Shown here one piece after another: positions 48,746 to 57,382 of a stretch of DNA of 64,000 nt. Under the pieces are notes generated by a model, which made no database searches, had not been told where the DNA came from, and saw only the letters and a list, made by a program, of their open reading frames with translations. The stretch lies in contig JBGOEJ010000013.1 in the NCBI GenBank assembly GCA_041446545.1, positions 39,470 to 103,469 of the forward strand, written 5' to 3'. This DNA comes from Fervidibacter canadensis (GTDB taxonomy: Bacteria > Armatimonadota > Fervidibacteria > Fervidibacterales > Fervidibacteraceae). Position 1 is the stretch's first letter; each line of letters begins with the position of its first letter. The position numbers and the translations under genes are program-made.

Positions 48746-48787
48746 CAGTCGCTATTCACCCATCGCCCTTCGCTGCCCTTTTCCGTC
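48746..48787. repeat. Heptanucleotide tandem array, family B, near the tolC 3' end
   Basis: Units CAGTCGC, TATTCAC, CCATCGC, CCTTCGC, TGCCCTT, TTCCGTC. It ends 19 bases from the tolC stop. The TATTC and TCGC elements match the arrays at 17887 and 46683. Confidence 0.6.
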
Positions 48788-48806
48788 ACCGTCGGTTGCT
48801 CCATCT

Positions 48807-50108
48807 TCAGCGGGCAGCGAAATAGCGGGTGATTTCACCGATAGCATGGCGCAAGGCGAAAAGGGCGCGCCGCAAATCATAGCGGGCTTGTAGTTCCTGC
48901 GTTTCCGCCTGCGCCAAAGCGACTTGGGCGTTAAGGACATCCAGCAAACTGGCGGCGCCCGCCCGATAGGCTTCTTCAGTCAAGTGCGCTGTCTCGCTGG
49001 CTTCCTTGACGGCTTCCTGTGCCGCTGCGAGTCGCTCGCGGGCGTTTTGGAGGTTCAGGTAGGCTTGTTCAACTTGCAGGCGGATGTCGTTGAGGGTGCG
49101 TCGCAAAGTGAGTGCCGCTTGTTCCCGTTGCAACTCTGCCGTCGTCAACTCCGCCCTCAACCGCCCGCCGTCAAAAATCGGGTAACTGACGACCAAGTTG
49201 ACCGCCCATTCTTTGTCAATGTTGCGGCTGCTGGTCGGGTAACGGTTGTAAGAGCCGTTGACGGTCAGGGTCGGCGTCATCGCTAAGCGGGCTAATTGTC
49301 GGGCAGCATCGGCGCTTTTCCGTTGCCATTCCGCTTCCTGCACCTCAGGTCGTTGGCGGAACGCCTGCGCCAAAAGTTGCGTCAGGGAAGGCAACGGCGC
49401 CGTCGGCTCTTCCGAGGGTTCAGCGATGTCAAAAACGAGGTCGTCGCCGACACCCATCAAGTTGCGCAGCGTGAGCATCGCCACCCGCTCCTGATTTTTG
49501 GCTGAAAGCAAATCTACCTCGGCGGTGCGCACTTGCACTCGTGCCCGCAAAACATCCAAATGGGCGACAGTGCCCGCCTTAAATCCTGCCTCAGCGGCTT
49601 CCAGCAATCGGCGGGCTCGCTCCAAAACTCGTTCCTGCAATCGCACTTGCGCCCGCGCTTGCAAGACGGTGAAAAATTGCTGGGCAACTTGCAAGGCGAT
49701 GTCGGCTTTGGTTCGTTCGTAGGTGAAAGAGGCGGCGTTGGCTTGCGCCTTCGCTTGCCGAATTTGCAAGGGCGTTTGAAAGGTGTCAAAGAGCAACTGG
49801 GAAAGGGACAGCGAACTTTCTTTGAACTCCGTCGGCTCCGCGACGACCCGAGTCAGCCCCAGTTGAAAAATGCTGCGGGTGGAAAGGAAGCGACGGAACT
49901 GGTAGCCTGCCGAAAATTGCGGGAACAAATTTGCCCGCACACTCTTGACCCGCTCCAGCGCCACGCGCCAGTTGCGTTCGGCGACAGCGACCTGCGGCTG
50001 CCCGCCCCAAGCGATGCGGACGCACTCTTCCAGCGTCAAGATGCGTTGCTCGGCGGCAGAAAGGCAAAACGCCGCCATCAGCATGCCAACGGTCAACAAC
50101 CCTCGCAT
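48807..50108 (-). CDS. TolC-family outer membrane efflux protein
   Basis: Protein of 433 aa with a signal peptide (MRGLLTVGMLMAAFCLSAAE) and two OEP repeats forming the trimeric beta-barrel and alpha-tunnel. Typical elements are LTLEECVRIAW, NLFPQFSAGYQFRR, two long helical stretches (about 100-190 and 320-420) and AYRAGAASLLDVLNAQVAL, LRRALFALRHAIGEI. The ATG at 50108 has GGAGGTG about nine bases upstream. It is divergent from the MacA-type adaptor gene, and probably gives that exporter its outer membrane exit duct. It implies a diderm envelope. Confidence 0.93.
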   Translation of the reverse strand: MRGLLTVGMLMAAFCLSAAEQRILTLEECVRIAWGGQPQVAVAERNWRVALERVKSVRANLFPQFSAGYQFRRFLSTRSIFQLGLTRVVAEPTEFKESSLSLSQLLFDTFQTPLQIRQAKAQANAASFTYERTKADIALQVAQQFFTVLQARAQVRLQERVLERARRLLEAAEAGFKAGTVAHLDVLRARVQVRTAEVDLLSAKNQERVAMLTLRNLMGVGDDLVFDIAEPSEEPTAPLPSLTQLLAQAFRQRPEVQEAEWQRKSADAARQLARLAMTPTLTVNGSYNRYPTSSRNIDKEWAVNLVVSYPIFDGGRLRAELTTAELQREQAALTLRRTLNDIRLQVEQAYLNLQNARERLAAAQEAVKEASETAHLTEEAYRAGAASLLDVLNAQVALAQAETQELQARYDLRRALFALRHAIGEITRYFAAR

Positions 50109-50259
50109 CCAACAGACACCTCCCATCGCACTCGTCTGCCGACCTGCGCTTTCGTGCGACTTTAAACCCGTCCCTCGTCCCGTCCAACCGTTTCTGTCCG
50201 ACGCAAACTTTGGGACGCATCGGCGGAAGTTGCGTCTAAGCCATCGGGAGGTCTTAACG

Positions 50260-52335
50260 ATGCGACGCTGGCTGAAGGGAAGACGATGGGTTTGGCTGCC
50301 AGCGATTTTGTTGTTGGTGGCTGGCGGTTGGTGGTATCGTCGTGTTCAAGCCGCTAAAGCCAATCAGCCGTTCATCCAGACTGCCAAAGTGGAACGGACG
50401 ACCGTCACCTTGACCGTCTCCGCCCAAGGCACCATCCGCCCCTACGAAATCGTGGATGTCAAGTCCAAAGCCGCTGGCAAAGTCATCCAGATGGCGGTAG
50501 AGGTCGGCGACCGCGTCAAAAAGGGACAACTGATTTGCCGCATTGACCCATCCGATGTGCAAACAGTCGTCAACCAAGCCCAAGCCGATTTGGATGCGGC
50601 GTTAGCCCGCGTCCAACAAGCGATGGTTAACTGGCAGATGCAACAGCAAGTGACACCTGCGCAATTGGAAGAAGCCCACCAAGCACTGAAAGCAGCCGCT
50701 GCGCGCCTGCGCCAAGCCGAAAGCGCCTTGGCAGCCCAAGAAAAACAAGCCTATGCCAGTTTGCGCCAAGCAGAACAAGCCGTCGCTGCCGCTAAAGTCC
50801 GCTACGAGCAGGCAAAGAAACAAGCCGAAGCCCAACCCTCCCTCACTCAGGCTGCCCTCCAACAAGCGGAGGCAGCCTACAAAAGCGCCTTGGAGAATTT
50901 ACGGCAATTGAAGGAAGCCACTATCCCTCAGCAAAGAGCCCAAGCAAAAGCCGCCCTCCAACAAGCGGAGGCAGCCTACAAAAGCGCCTTGGAGAATTTG
51001 CGACAATTGAAGGAAGCCACCATCCCTCAGCAAAGAGCCCAAGCAAAAGCCCAATACGACGACGCTAAAGCCCAACTGGAGAACGCCGAAAAGAACCTGC
51101 AACGACAGCGGGAGTTGTTTGAGAAAGGCTTTGTCGCTAAGAGCCAATTGGATGCCGCTGAAGCCCAATATGCCGCCGCCAAAGCCGCCTTTGATGCCGC
51201 TGCCGAAAAGTTGCGGACGATAGAGCAGGAACTATCGGCGCAACTGCAAACAGCAGAGGCTCGGGTCGCCGAGGCTAAAGCACAACTGGACAGCGCCCGC
51301 GAACGATGGCGGACTTTGGACGCTGAGCACCAAGCCGTCTTGCGCGATGCCGAAGCCCGTGTCGCCCAAGCGAAAGCCCAACTGGACGCCGCCAAAGCCA
51401 ACGCCGTTCAGGACGAGTTGCGCCAGCAGGAAGTGCAAGCAGCGGAAGCCGCCTTGCGTCAGGCGGAAGCCCAACTGGAAGCGGCGAAAGCCCAACTGCT
51501 GACCGTTGAACAACGCCGCGCCGATGTGGACGCCGCCCGTGCTGCCTTAGCACAGGCTCAAGCCTCTTATCGCCAAGCCTTGGTCAACACCCAACAAGTG
51601 CGGTTGCGCCAAGAGGATGTCAAGCAAGCCAAAGCCCAAGTCCAGCGCGCCTTAGCCCAACTGCGCAACGCCCGCATCCAGTTAGCCGATACCGTCATCA
51701 CCGCACCCCGCGATGGCGTCATCGTAGAGAAACTCGTTCAGGAAGGGACGGTCATCAGTTCCAGCACCTCGGCGTTCAGTCAAGGGACGACCATCGTCCG
51801 CTTGGCAGACATGCGCCGCATCTATGTGGACGCCGAAGTCGCCGAAGCCGACATCGCTCAAGTTTGGGTCGGTCAAAAAGTGGATGTGAGTGTGGATGCT
51901 TTCCCGGGCGAAGTTTTTGAGGGCAAAGTCATCCGCATTGACCCGCGCACGACCATTGAGCAAAATGTCGTCTATGTGCATGTGTTGGTGGAGTTGAACG
52001 AAGTGGACGAACGGCTCAAGCCGGGAATGTCGGCGACCTGCGACTTCCTCGTAGACCGCAAAGAGAATGTCCTTGCCGTGCCCAACGAAGCCATCAAAGA
52101 AGACGAGGAAGGCAAGACCTATGTGGAAGTGCTCCTCCACGCCAATCCCGAACCAAAGACGGAACGGCGCTATGTGGAAGTCGGCTTGCAAGGGACGACG
52201 CTCACCGAGGTCAAGAAAGGCTTGAAAGAGGGCGAAGTGGTCGTCACGGCTTTCGTGCAGCCTCAAGCCCTCACCCAACAGCCACCGCAAGGCGGCGGTC
52301 CGATGGGTGGCATGCGCGGTTTGATGCGCCGCTAA
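50260..52335 (+). CDS. MacA/HlyD-type periplasmic adaptor with extra-long coiled coil
   Basis: Protein of 691 aa, well above the roughly 370-450 aa of common adaptors. The N-terminus has one transmembrane anchor (WLPAILLLVAGGWWYRRV). The first lipoyl half (IVDVKSKAAGKVIQMAVEVG) is followed by a very long Ala/Gln/Glu-rich coiled coil (about 115-465), the second lipoyl half (DTVITAPRDGVIVEKLVQEG), a beta-barrel and a membrane-proximal domain. A 33-residue unit (AALQQAEAAYKSALENLRQL through QAK) occurs twice in tandem. The ATG at 50260 has GGGAGGT seven bases upstream; the longer in-frame stretch upstream is antisense to tolC. The C-terminus is Gly/Met-rich. It bridges MacB to TolC. Confidence 0.92.
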   Translation: MRRWLKGRRWVWLPAILLLVAGGWWYRRVQAAKANQPFIQTAKVERTTVTLTVSAQGTIRPYEIVDVKSKAAGKVIQMAVEVGDRVKKGQLICRIDPSDVQTVVNQAQADLDAALARVQQAMVNWQMQQQVTPAQLEEAHQALKAAAARLRQAESALAAQEKQAYASLRQAEQAVAAAKVRYEQAKKQAEAQPSLTQAALQQAEAAYKSALENLRQLKEATIPQQRAQAKAALQQAEAAYKSALENLRQLKEATIPQQRAQAKAQYDDAKAQLENAEKNLQRQRELFEKGFVAKSQLDAAEAQYAAAKAAFDAAAEKLRTIEQELSAQLQTAEARVAEAKAQLDSARERWRTLDAEHQAVLRDAEARVAQAKAQLDAAKANAVQDELRQQEVQAAEAALRQAEAQLEAAKAQLLTVEQRRADVDAARAALAQAQASYRQALVNTQQVRLRQEDVKQAKAQVQRALAQLRNARIQLADTVITAPRDGVIVEKLVQEGTVISSSTSAFSQGTTIVRLADMRRIYVDAEVAEADIAQVWVGQKVDVSVDAFPGEVFEGKVIRIDPRTTIEQNVVYVHVLVELNEVDERLKPGMSATCDFLVDRKENVLAVPNEAIKEDEEGKTYVEVLLHANPEPKTERRYVEVGLQGTTLTEVKKGLKEGEVVVTAFVQPQALTQQPPQGGGPMGGMRGLMRR
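50851..51048 (+). repeat. 99-bp tandem duplication inside the adaptor gene
   Basis: Copy 1 at 50851-50949 and copy 2 at 50950-51048 differ at only a few bases (for example TTACGG against TTGCGA) and encode identical 33-residue units. The duplication is in frame and therefore recent. Confidence 0.9.
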
Positions 52336-52384
52336 CGAGAGCGGTTTCTGCCGAACCGTCAGCAACGGATGAGGTGCGCAAAGG

Positions 52385-53560
52385 ATGCGCCTTTCCGAAG
52401 AGCGACTCTTGACGGCTTTTGAAGAGATGGAACGGTGGGTGTTTGGTGAACGGACGGTGAAGTTTGCCGAAGCCCGTGCCCGCCGACCCGCCCGTCGCCC
52501 TCCCTCTCCCTTAGACCCTGACCACTTTTGGGGCGTCGGCATCGGTTTGAAACAGCGAAAGGGCATCTGGACGGAAGAAGTCTGCGTGCGGGTCTTGGTC
52601 AGCCGAAAGTTGCCCAAAGGCAAACTCCCTGATGAAGTGTTCGTTCCGCCGAAAGTGCGGGGTGTACCGACGGATGTGATCGCTGTCGGAAGCATCCGTG
52701 CCTTTGCTTCGCTCCCTGCGCCCCATTTCCTGACGCCAGACCAAGCCTATCGCTCCTTGCTCCAATTGCTTGCTTTGCCTTCGCTCCGAAAATGGGTGGC
52801 GCATGAGCCGTCCCTTGCCCTTTTGGAAGCCGATTGGCGCAATGTCCTTTGGAGCATCCGTCGCCTCGCTGCTCCTTGCTCCCGACAGCGCCATCGGCGT
52901 TTACCCCGTCCTGTCCCCTGCGGCGTGTCTGTCGGTCACTTCCGCATCACGGCGGGGACTCTGGGCTATCTGGTTCAAGACAGCAAGGGGCGATGGTTCA
53001 TCCTGAGCAACAACCATGTGCTTGCCGAAAACAATGAAGGGAAAGTGGGCGACCCTATCTTGCAGCCAGGACCGTTTGATGGCGGCAAAAACACGCCGCC
53101 CCACCGCATCGCTCAACTGAGCGCCTTTGTGCCCATCCACTTTGATGGACGCCCCAATCAAGGGGATGCCGCCATCGCTGAGACGGATGCCGATCAAGTG
53201 CAACCTGTCCTTTGCTCTATCGGTCAGGTGGAAGGCATCGGTGCTATTCGGCATGGGTTATTCGTCCAAAAGCACGGGCGGACGACAGGGCGAACGCAAG
53301 GGTTGATCGTTGGCACCCATGAAACGATTTGGGTGGATTACGACGGCAAGGCGGCACGCTTTGATCGGCAGTTGAGCATCGCAGGCGGAAGGACGCCGTT
53401 CAGCGATGGCGGCGATTCGGGCTCGCTCATCGTGGACTTGCAGCGACGCGCCATCGGGTTGCTCTTTGCGGGTTCGGACACGGAAACTTACGCCAACCCA
53501 ATCCGTCCCGTCCTAAAAGCCTTTAAAGTTCGCCTTTGCGAGGGAGGAGCACAAGGATGA
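52385..53560 (+). CDS. Trypsin-like serine protease, Nal1-like
   Basis: Protein of 391 aa without a signal peptide. The catalytic triad of an S1-type protease is visible: His211 in WFILSNNHVLAEN, Asp261 in PNQGDAAIAETD and Ser345 in SDGGDSGSLIVD. Before it lies a domain (about 45-110: DHFWGVGIGLKQRKG, VCVRVLVSRKLPKG, GVPTDVIAVGSI) that resembles the second half of the protein encoded by the next gene. The region about 150-180 is irregular and basic (RRLAAPCSRQRHRRLPRP). The start ATG at 52385 follows GTGCGCAAAGG. It lies between adaptor and MacB genes in one operon, ending in a four-base overlap with the next gene. It may process a substrate of the exporter. Confidence 0.8.
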   Translation: MRLSEERLLTAFEEMERWVFGERTVKFAEARARRPARRPPSPLDPDHFWGVGIGLKQRKGIWTEEVCVRVLVSRKLPKGKLPDEVFVPPKVRGVPTDVIAVGSIRAFASLPAPHFLTPDQAYRSLLQLLALPSLRKWVAHEPSLALLEADWRNVLWSIRRLAAPCSRQRHRRLPRPVPCGVSVGHFRITAGTLGYLVQDSKGRWFILSNNHVLAENNEGKVGDPILQPGPFDGGKNTPPHRIAQLSAFVPIHFDGRPNQGDAAIAETDADQVQPVLCSIGQVEGIGAIRHGLFVQKHGRTTGRTQGLIVGTHETIWVDYDGKAARFDRQLSIAGGRTPFSDGGDSGSLIVDLQRRAIGLLFAGSDTETYANPIRPVLKAFKVRLCEGGAQG

Positions 53561-53985
53561 GCCACAAAATCGCCGACATCGCCCAAAAGGTTGGATTGCC
53601 TTTGCGGGAGACGAAGCGATGGCTTCGGCAGATGGGCGTCCCAATGGAAGGCGACCACCTTTCGGTGGACGACGAGACGGTGGAAAACATCCTCCGCTTG
53701 TTGACGGAGGCAGCCAGCGACCATGTGCCGACACCTCCCGAACCGCCTGAAGAACCCATTGAAGTCGTCTTGAAGCGCCACGCCGAGCGTCTTCGGCAGT
53801 TGCCTGGCGTTGTCGGCATCGGCATCCGCAAGGACGCAAAAGGGCAACCTTACCTGAGCGTCCTTTTGAGCATCCCTGTGGAAGAGGCGAACTTGCCCGA
53901 ATTTCTGGACGGCTATCCTGTCAAGGGCATCTACACGGGACGCATCGTCGCCAGAACAAGGAAGGAGCAAAAGCGCCATGCCTGA
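53557..53985 (+). CDS. Small protein: HTH-like N-terminus plus protease-associated domain
   Basis: Protein of 142 aa. Residues 1-50 look like a helix-turn-helix or IF2_N-like motif (KIADIAQKVGLPLRETKRWL). After a Pro/Glu linker (PTPPEPPEEP) the C-terminal half (VVGIGIRKDAKGQPYLSVLL, then LDGYPVKGIYTGRIVAR) matches the pattern of the N-terminal domain of the protease encoded just upstream. The start overlaps the protease stop by four bases (ATGA) and the end overlaps the ATPase start by eight bases, so translation of all three is tightly coupled. Function unknown; a regulatory or pseudo-substrate partner of the protease is one inference. Confidence 0.65.
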   Translation: MSHKIADIAQKVGLPLRETKRWLRQMGVPMEGDHLSVDDETVENILRLLTEAASDHVPTPPEPPEEPIEVVLKRHAERLRQLPGVVGIGIRKDAKGQPYLSVLLSIPVEEANLPEFLDGYPVKGIYTGRIVARTRKEQKRHA

Positions 53986-54706
53986 CACTCCCTTGATTGA
54001 GGTCGTGGACTTGCACAAAGAGTATCGGTTGGGCGAGGTGAGCATCCCCGCCTTGCGCGGCGTCACCTTGACCATTCAGCGCGGCGAATTTGTTGCCATC
54101 ATGGGTCCGTCAGGTTCGGGCAAAAGCACTTTCATGCACATCGTCGGCTGCTTGGACAAACCGACCAAGGGCACTTACCGACTGGAAGGGCGCGATGTGA
54201 CGCTGGCGGACGAAGAGGCGTTGGCACAAATCCGCAACCAAAAAGTCGGCTTCATTTTCCAACAGTTCAACTTGCTGCCTCGGCTAAATGCCCTTCAGAA
54301 TGTCATGCTGCCGATGGTCTATGCAGGCATCCCGCCGAAGGAGCGGAAGGAGCGGGCGAGTTATTTGCTGGAACGGGTCGGGTTGGCGGATCGCGTGCAT
54401 CACTATCCCAGTCAGTTGTCGGGCGGACAACAGCAACGGGTCGCCATCGCCCGCGCCCTCGCCAACGACCCCGCCATCATCATGGGTGATGAGCCAACAG
54501 GGAACTTAGACACCCGCACCAGCGAGGAAATCATGGCGCTGTTGCAAGACCTTCACGAGGAAGGGCGCACCATCATCCTCGTCACCCACGAACCTGACAT
54601 CGCCCGCCATTGCCGACGCATCGTGCGGTTTCGGGACGGCAAAGTGGTCAGCGACGAGCCCGTCGCCGAGCCGATAGATGCCCGTGCGGTCTTGGCGACT
54701 TTATGA
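53978..54706 (+). CDS. MacB/LolD-type ABC transporter ATPase
   Basis: ATPase of 242 aa: Walker A IMGPSGSGKSTFMH, Q loop IFQQFNLLPRLNALQNVMLP, signature QLSGGQQQRVAIARALAND, Walker B IIMGDEPTGNLDT and switch His VTHEPDIA. The sequence is typical of the MacB/LolD class, which drives mechanotransmission rather than transport through the membrane. In this operon the permease domain is encoded separately 16 bases downstream, unlike E. coli MacB where both are fused. Confidence 0.95.
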   Translation: MPDTPLIEVVDLHKEYRLGEVSIPALRGVTLTIQRGEFVAIMGPSGSGKSTFMHIVGCLDKPTKGTYRLEGRDVTLADEEALAQIRNQKVGFIFQQFNLLPRLNALQNVMLPMVYAGIPPKERKERASYLLERVGLADRVHHYPSQLSGGQQQRVAIARALANDPAIIMGDEPTGNLDTRTSEEIMALLQDLHEEGRTIILVTHEPDIARHCRRIVRFRDGKVVSDEPVAEPIDARAVLATL

Positions 54707-54721
54707 GGCAGGTGAAACGCC

Positions 54722-55939
54722 ATGCTTTGGTTGGAGATGTTGCGGGTCGCATGGGATAGTTTACTCGCCAACAAACTGCGCTCCATCCTCACGACTTTGG
54801 GCGTTTTGATCGGCGTCGCCGCCGTCATCACGATGTTAGCCATCGGGCAAGGCGCCCGCGAAGAGCAATTGAGGCGCATCCAGCAAATGGGTGCCAATGT
54901 CATCTTGGTCTTCCCTGGGCGGGCGCAACGAGGAGCCGTTTGGGCGGGCATCGGTTCGGTGCAGAGTTTGACGCTGCGGGACATAGAAGCCCTCAGCAAA
55001 AATGATGGCTTGATTAAAGCCGTCGCCGCCGAAGTCCGCCGCCAAGCCCAAGTCGTCTATCGGCAGAAAAACACGATGACCCAAATCTTTGGTGTCACCG
55101 CTAACTACCCCGAAGTGCGGGCTTTCCAGGTCGCTAAAGGGCGTTTCTTTTCCGACCGAGAAGACCGAGGGATGTTGCGGGTCGCCGTCTTAGGGCAAAC
55201 GGTCGTCAAAGACCTTTTCGGCGAAAACGCCAACCCCATCGGCAAAACCATTCGCATTGATGGCGCCCCTTACAAGGTCATCGGTGTCCTCGCCCCCAAA
55301 GGGGCGGCAGGTTGGATTGATTACGACGACCTCATCATGATTCCCTTGCGCACTGCCATGTATCGGCTCTTAGGCACACAGTATCTCAACGCCATCAGCG
55401 TTCAAGTCGCCAAGATGGAATGGACGGCGGCAGGGATGCAGGAGATTGAGCGAACCCTGCGCCGCCTCCATCGCTTGCCCCCCAACAAAGACAACGACTT
55501 CATCTTGCGCGCCCAAGCGGAATGGCAGGAACTCGCCGAGCAAACTTCCCGCATGTTCATCATCCTGCTGTTGAGCATCGCCGGTGTTTCACTGGTCGTC
55601 GGGGGCATCGGCATCATGAACATCATGCTCGTCTCCGTCGCCGAGCGAACGAGAGAAATCGGAATCCGAAAAGCCGTCGGGGCAAAGCCCAGAGACATCC
55701 AGTTGCAATTTTTGCTGGAAGCCGTCGCCCTCAGTTTGGTCGGTGGCGGCTTGGGCGTCGGGCTGGGCATCGTGGCGTCTCATCTGATCGGTCGGGCAGC
55801 AGGTTGGACGATCATCGTCACACCCTCTTCTGTCATCCTCGCTTTCGGTTTCGCCGCTGCCGTCGGCATCTTCTTCGGCTACTATCCCGCCCGCAAGGCG
55901 GCACGATTGGAGCCAGTAGAAGCCTTGCGCTATGAGTAG
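54722..55939 (+). CDS. MacB-type ABC permease (MacB_PCD + FtsX)
   Basis: Membrane protein of 405 aa with the MacB plan: TM1 after LANKLRSILTTLGVLIGVAAV, a large periplasmic core domain (about 50-270), then three helices in the FtsX domain (FIILLLSIAGVSLVVGGIGI, later a Gly-rich GGGLGVGLGI, and AFGFAAAVGIFFGYYPARKA). The conserved ERTREIGIRKAVGAKPRDI coupling loop is present. With the adaptor and TolC it should form a tripartite exporter of peptides, lipoproteins or small molecules. It is the last transporter gene of the operon. Confidence 0.95.
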   Translation: MLWLEMLRVAWDSLLANKLRSILTTLGVLIGVAAVITMLAIGQGAREEQLRRIQQMGANVILVFPGRAQRGAVWAGIGSVQSLTLRDIEALSKNDGLIKAVAAEVRRQAQVVYRQKNTMTQIFGVTANYPEVRAFQVAKGRFFSDREDRGMLRVAVLGQTVVKDLFGENANPIGKTIRIDGAPYKVIGVLAPKGAAGWIDYDDLIMIPLRTAMYRLLGTQYLNAISVQVAKMEWTAAGMQEIERTLRRLHRLPPNKDNDFILRAQAEWQELAEQTSRMFIILLLSIAGVSLVVGGIGIMNIMLVSVAERTREIGIRKAVGAKPRDIQLQFLLEAVALSLVGGGLGVGLGIVASHLIGRAAGWTIIVTPSSVILAFGFAAAVGIFFGYYPARKAARLEPVEALRYE

Positions 55940-55998
55940 GGCGAAAAAATTCTTCGCCCTTGCCGTCGCCGTCCAAACTTTTTCGGAGGTGATGTCTC

Positions 55999-56534
55999 AT
56001 GCGATGGGTGTCGGTCATGTTCCTCGTGTCCGTCGTGGCTGCCGTCGCTGCCGCTCAGCCTCCTGCCAACCCTCAATGGCAACAATTTCGCGAGCAGCAC
56101 AAGTATCACTTCCAATTGCAGGAGATGTTCTACAAGATCGGCGAACTGGAAAAGAAGGGCGGGCAAACGGCGCTGACGAAGGAGCAGGCGAAGAAGTTGC
56201 TGGACATCTTCAAACCCTTGACGCAAAAGGAAAAACTGACCGCCGACGAAGCCAAAGATGCCCTTAAACGCCTCAAAGCCGTCTTGCGCCCCGACCAACT
56301 CAATGCCCTCCAGCGTATCCAGTTGCCCCGATGGGGTGGGCAGCAAGGCAACAGACCCAGTGGCGCAGGCGGACCTTCTGGCGGCGGGATGCGTTTTGAC
56401 CCCTCTCGATGCAGAACTTCAACCCCCTCTCGGTGAAGGTAGACGAAAAATCCCCCGCTGCCGAATTTCAAAAGCGGCGTGCCCAGCGGGTCAAAGAAGT
56501 CTTGTCGCTGCTGGAAAAGAAAGCCAAAGGATAG
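55999..56534 (+). pseudogene. Exported small protein gene with a one-base frameshift near the 3' end
   Basis: Starts at ATG 55999 with GGAGGTG upstream and a signal peptide (MRWVSVMFLVSVVAAVAAAQ). The body is helical and charged (LTKEQAKKLLDIFKPLTQKE, LTADEAKDALKRLKAVLRPD), then Gly-rich. In the first frame it ends with an odd RTSTPSR at 56436. A second frame entered at 56409 reads MQNFNPLSVKVDEK through RRAQRVKEVLSLLEKKAKG and stops at 56534, a much better ending. One missing base near 56407-56409 explains it. The gene follows the MacB permease by 59 bases, and such small helical exported proteins may serve the exporter. A sequencing error or real decay are both possible. Confidence 0.6.
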
Positions 56535-56587
56535 TCACCCTTAAATCCGCCTGAAGCCATGCCGACGGGCAACAGTTTTCGCATCGT

Positions 56588-56622
56588 AAAAGCCGTCTCT
56601 TACCGTCAGTGACTGGCTTTTT
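56588..56622 (+). terminator. Possible Rho-independent terminator after the exporter operon
   Basis: AAAAGCC pairs with GGCTTTT across a 20-base loop, inside which GTC and GAC can pair further, followed by T residues. It lies between the exported-protein gene and the DciA-like gene. The large loop makes it weak. Confidence 0.4.
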
Positions 56623-56734
56623 GCTGCCCAAAGTGTTAAACTGTCCAGTGCGGTCAAGGGGACGATGGTTGGGCTCGTTTTCTCGCGAAGGGGACAAGGG
56701 GGTGATAAGCCACCCGCCCTTGGAGGGTCGCGCC

Positions 56735-57295
56735 GTGGAACCGGTGCGCAACATCTTGGAGCAGTTCATCGGGCAATTTGCCTCGCCCGAATGGCTCAAA
56801 GACGTGTTGCAAGCCAAATGGCGACAAATCGTCGGGGAACGATTAGCCAAGCGGACGCAAGTGCGGCAGGTCAAAAACGGTGTCGTCACCATCGTCGCCA
56901 GCACCCCTGCCATCGCTAATGACTTGCAATTTCACAAGGAAGAATTGCGCGAGCGCATCCGTCAAGTCGCCCAATTTGAACCCTTAGACATTCGCATCCG
57001 CATCGGGACGGTGCAGCCAGAATCGTTGCCCTCTCAACGGTGGGAGCGCCAATTGGAGCGCATCGTCCTAAGCCCTCGCGACCGCGCCCTTTTGGAGCGA
57101 GCCGTTGCGCCCATCGCTGACCCCACCTTGCGTCAACAAGCCCTGCAAACTTTTGAGCGCCTGCTCAAGATTTCCCTTTGGAAGCGCCAACATGGCTTCA
57201 AGGAATGCCCCAAGTGTCAAGCCCTTTATCACGGTCACCGCCGCCTTTGCCCCATCTGCCGCCTCCCCCTCCGCCGTTTCCCTCACCGCAATTGA
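56735..57295 (+). CDS. DUF721/DciA-like protein with C-terminal zinc ribbon
   Basis: Protein of 186 aa. The first 100 residues match the DUF721/DciA type (ILEQFIGQFASPEWLKDVLQ, WRQIVGERLAKRTQVRQVKN, GVVTIVASTPAIANDLQFHK). DciA acts as an ancestral loader of the DnaB helicase. The C-terminus is a separate zinc ribbon (ECPKCQALYHGHRRLCPICR), unusual for the family as I know it. The GTG at 56735 is chosen because GGAGGG lies seven bases upstream; an ATG at 56609 overlaps the terminator region and adds a non-conserved leader. Function as helicase loader is an inference from family only. Confidence 0.7.
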   Translation: MEPVRNILEQFIGQFASPEWLKDVLQAKWRQIVGERLAKRTQVRQVKNGVVTIVASTPAIANDLQFHKEELRERIRQVAQFEPLDIRIRIGTVQPESLPSQRWERQLERIVLSPRDRALLERAVAPIADPTLRQQALQTFERLLKISLWKRQHGFKECPKCQALYHGHRRLCPICRLPLRRFPHRN

Positions 57296-57382
57296 CGATG
57301 CATCCTTTCCCCATTGAGTGAAAGTCGCTAACATTGTCGGTGCCATTAGCCCTATCTGTTGTGCCAAGGAGGGTTGGCGAAG

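Noticed and set aside
11144..48787. CRISPR array from the repeated short units
   Set aside because: Units are 7 bases, contiguous and degenerate, without spacers; no cas gene is present.
48538..48825. Plus-strand frame opposite the small protein at 48366-48725
   Set aside because: The minus-strand frame has a ribosome site, is co-directional with neighbours and has native-looking codons.
49945..50259. Upstream extension of the adaptor gene (796-aa version)
   Set aside because: Antisense to the tolC 5' end; the start at 50260 has a good ribosome site and a membrane anchor directly after it.
50254..51553. Several minus-strand frames across the adaptor coiled coil
   Set aside because: They arise from the repetitive Ala/Gln codons of the coiled coil and have no independent support.
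56609..56734. 5' extension of the DciA-like gene to ATG 56609
   Set aside because: It overlaps a terminator-like hairpin and lacks a ribosome site; GTG 56735 has GGAGGG at the right distance.
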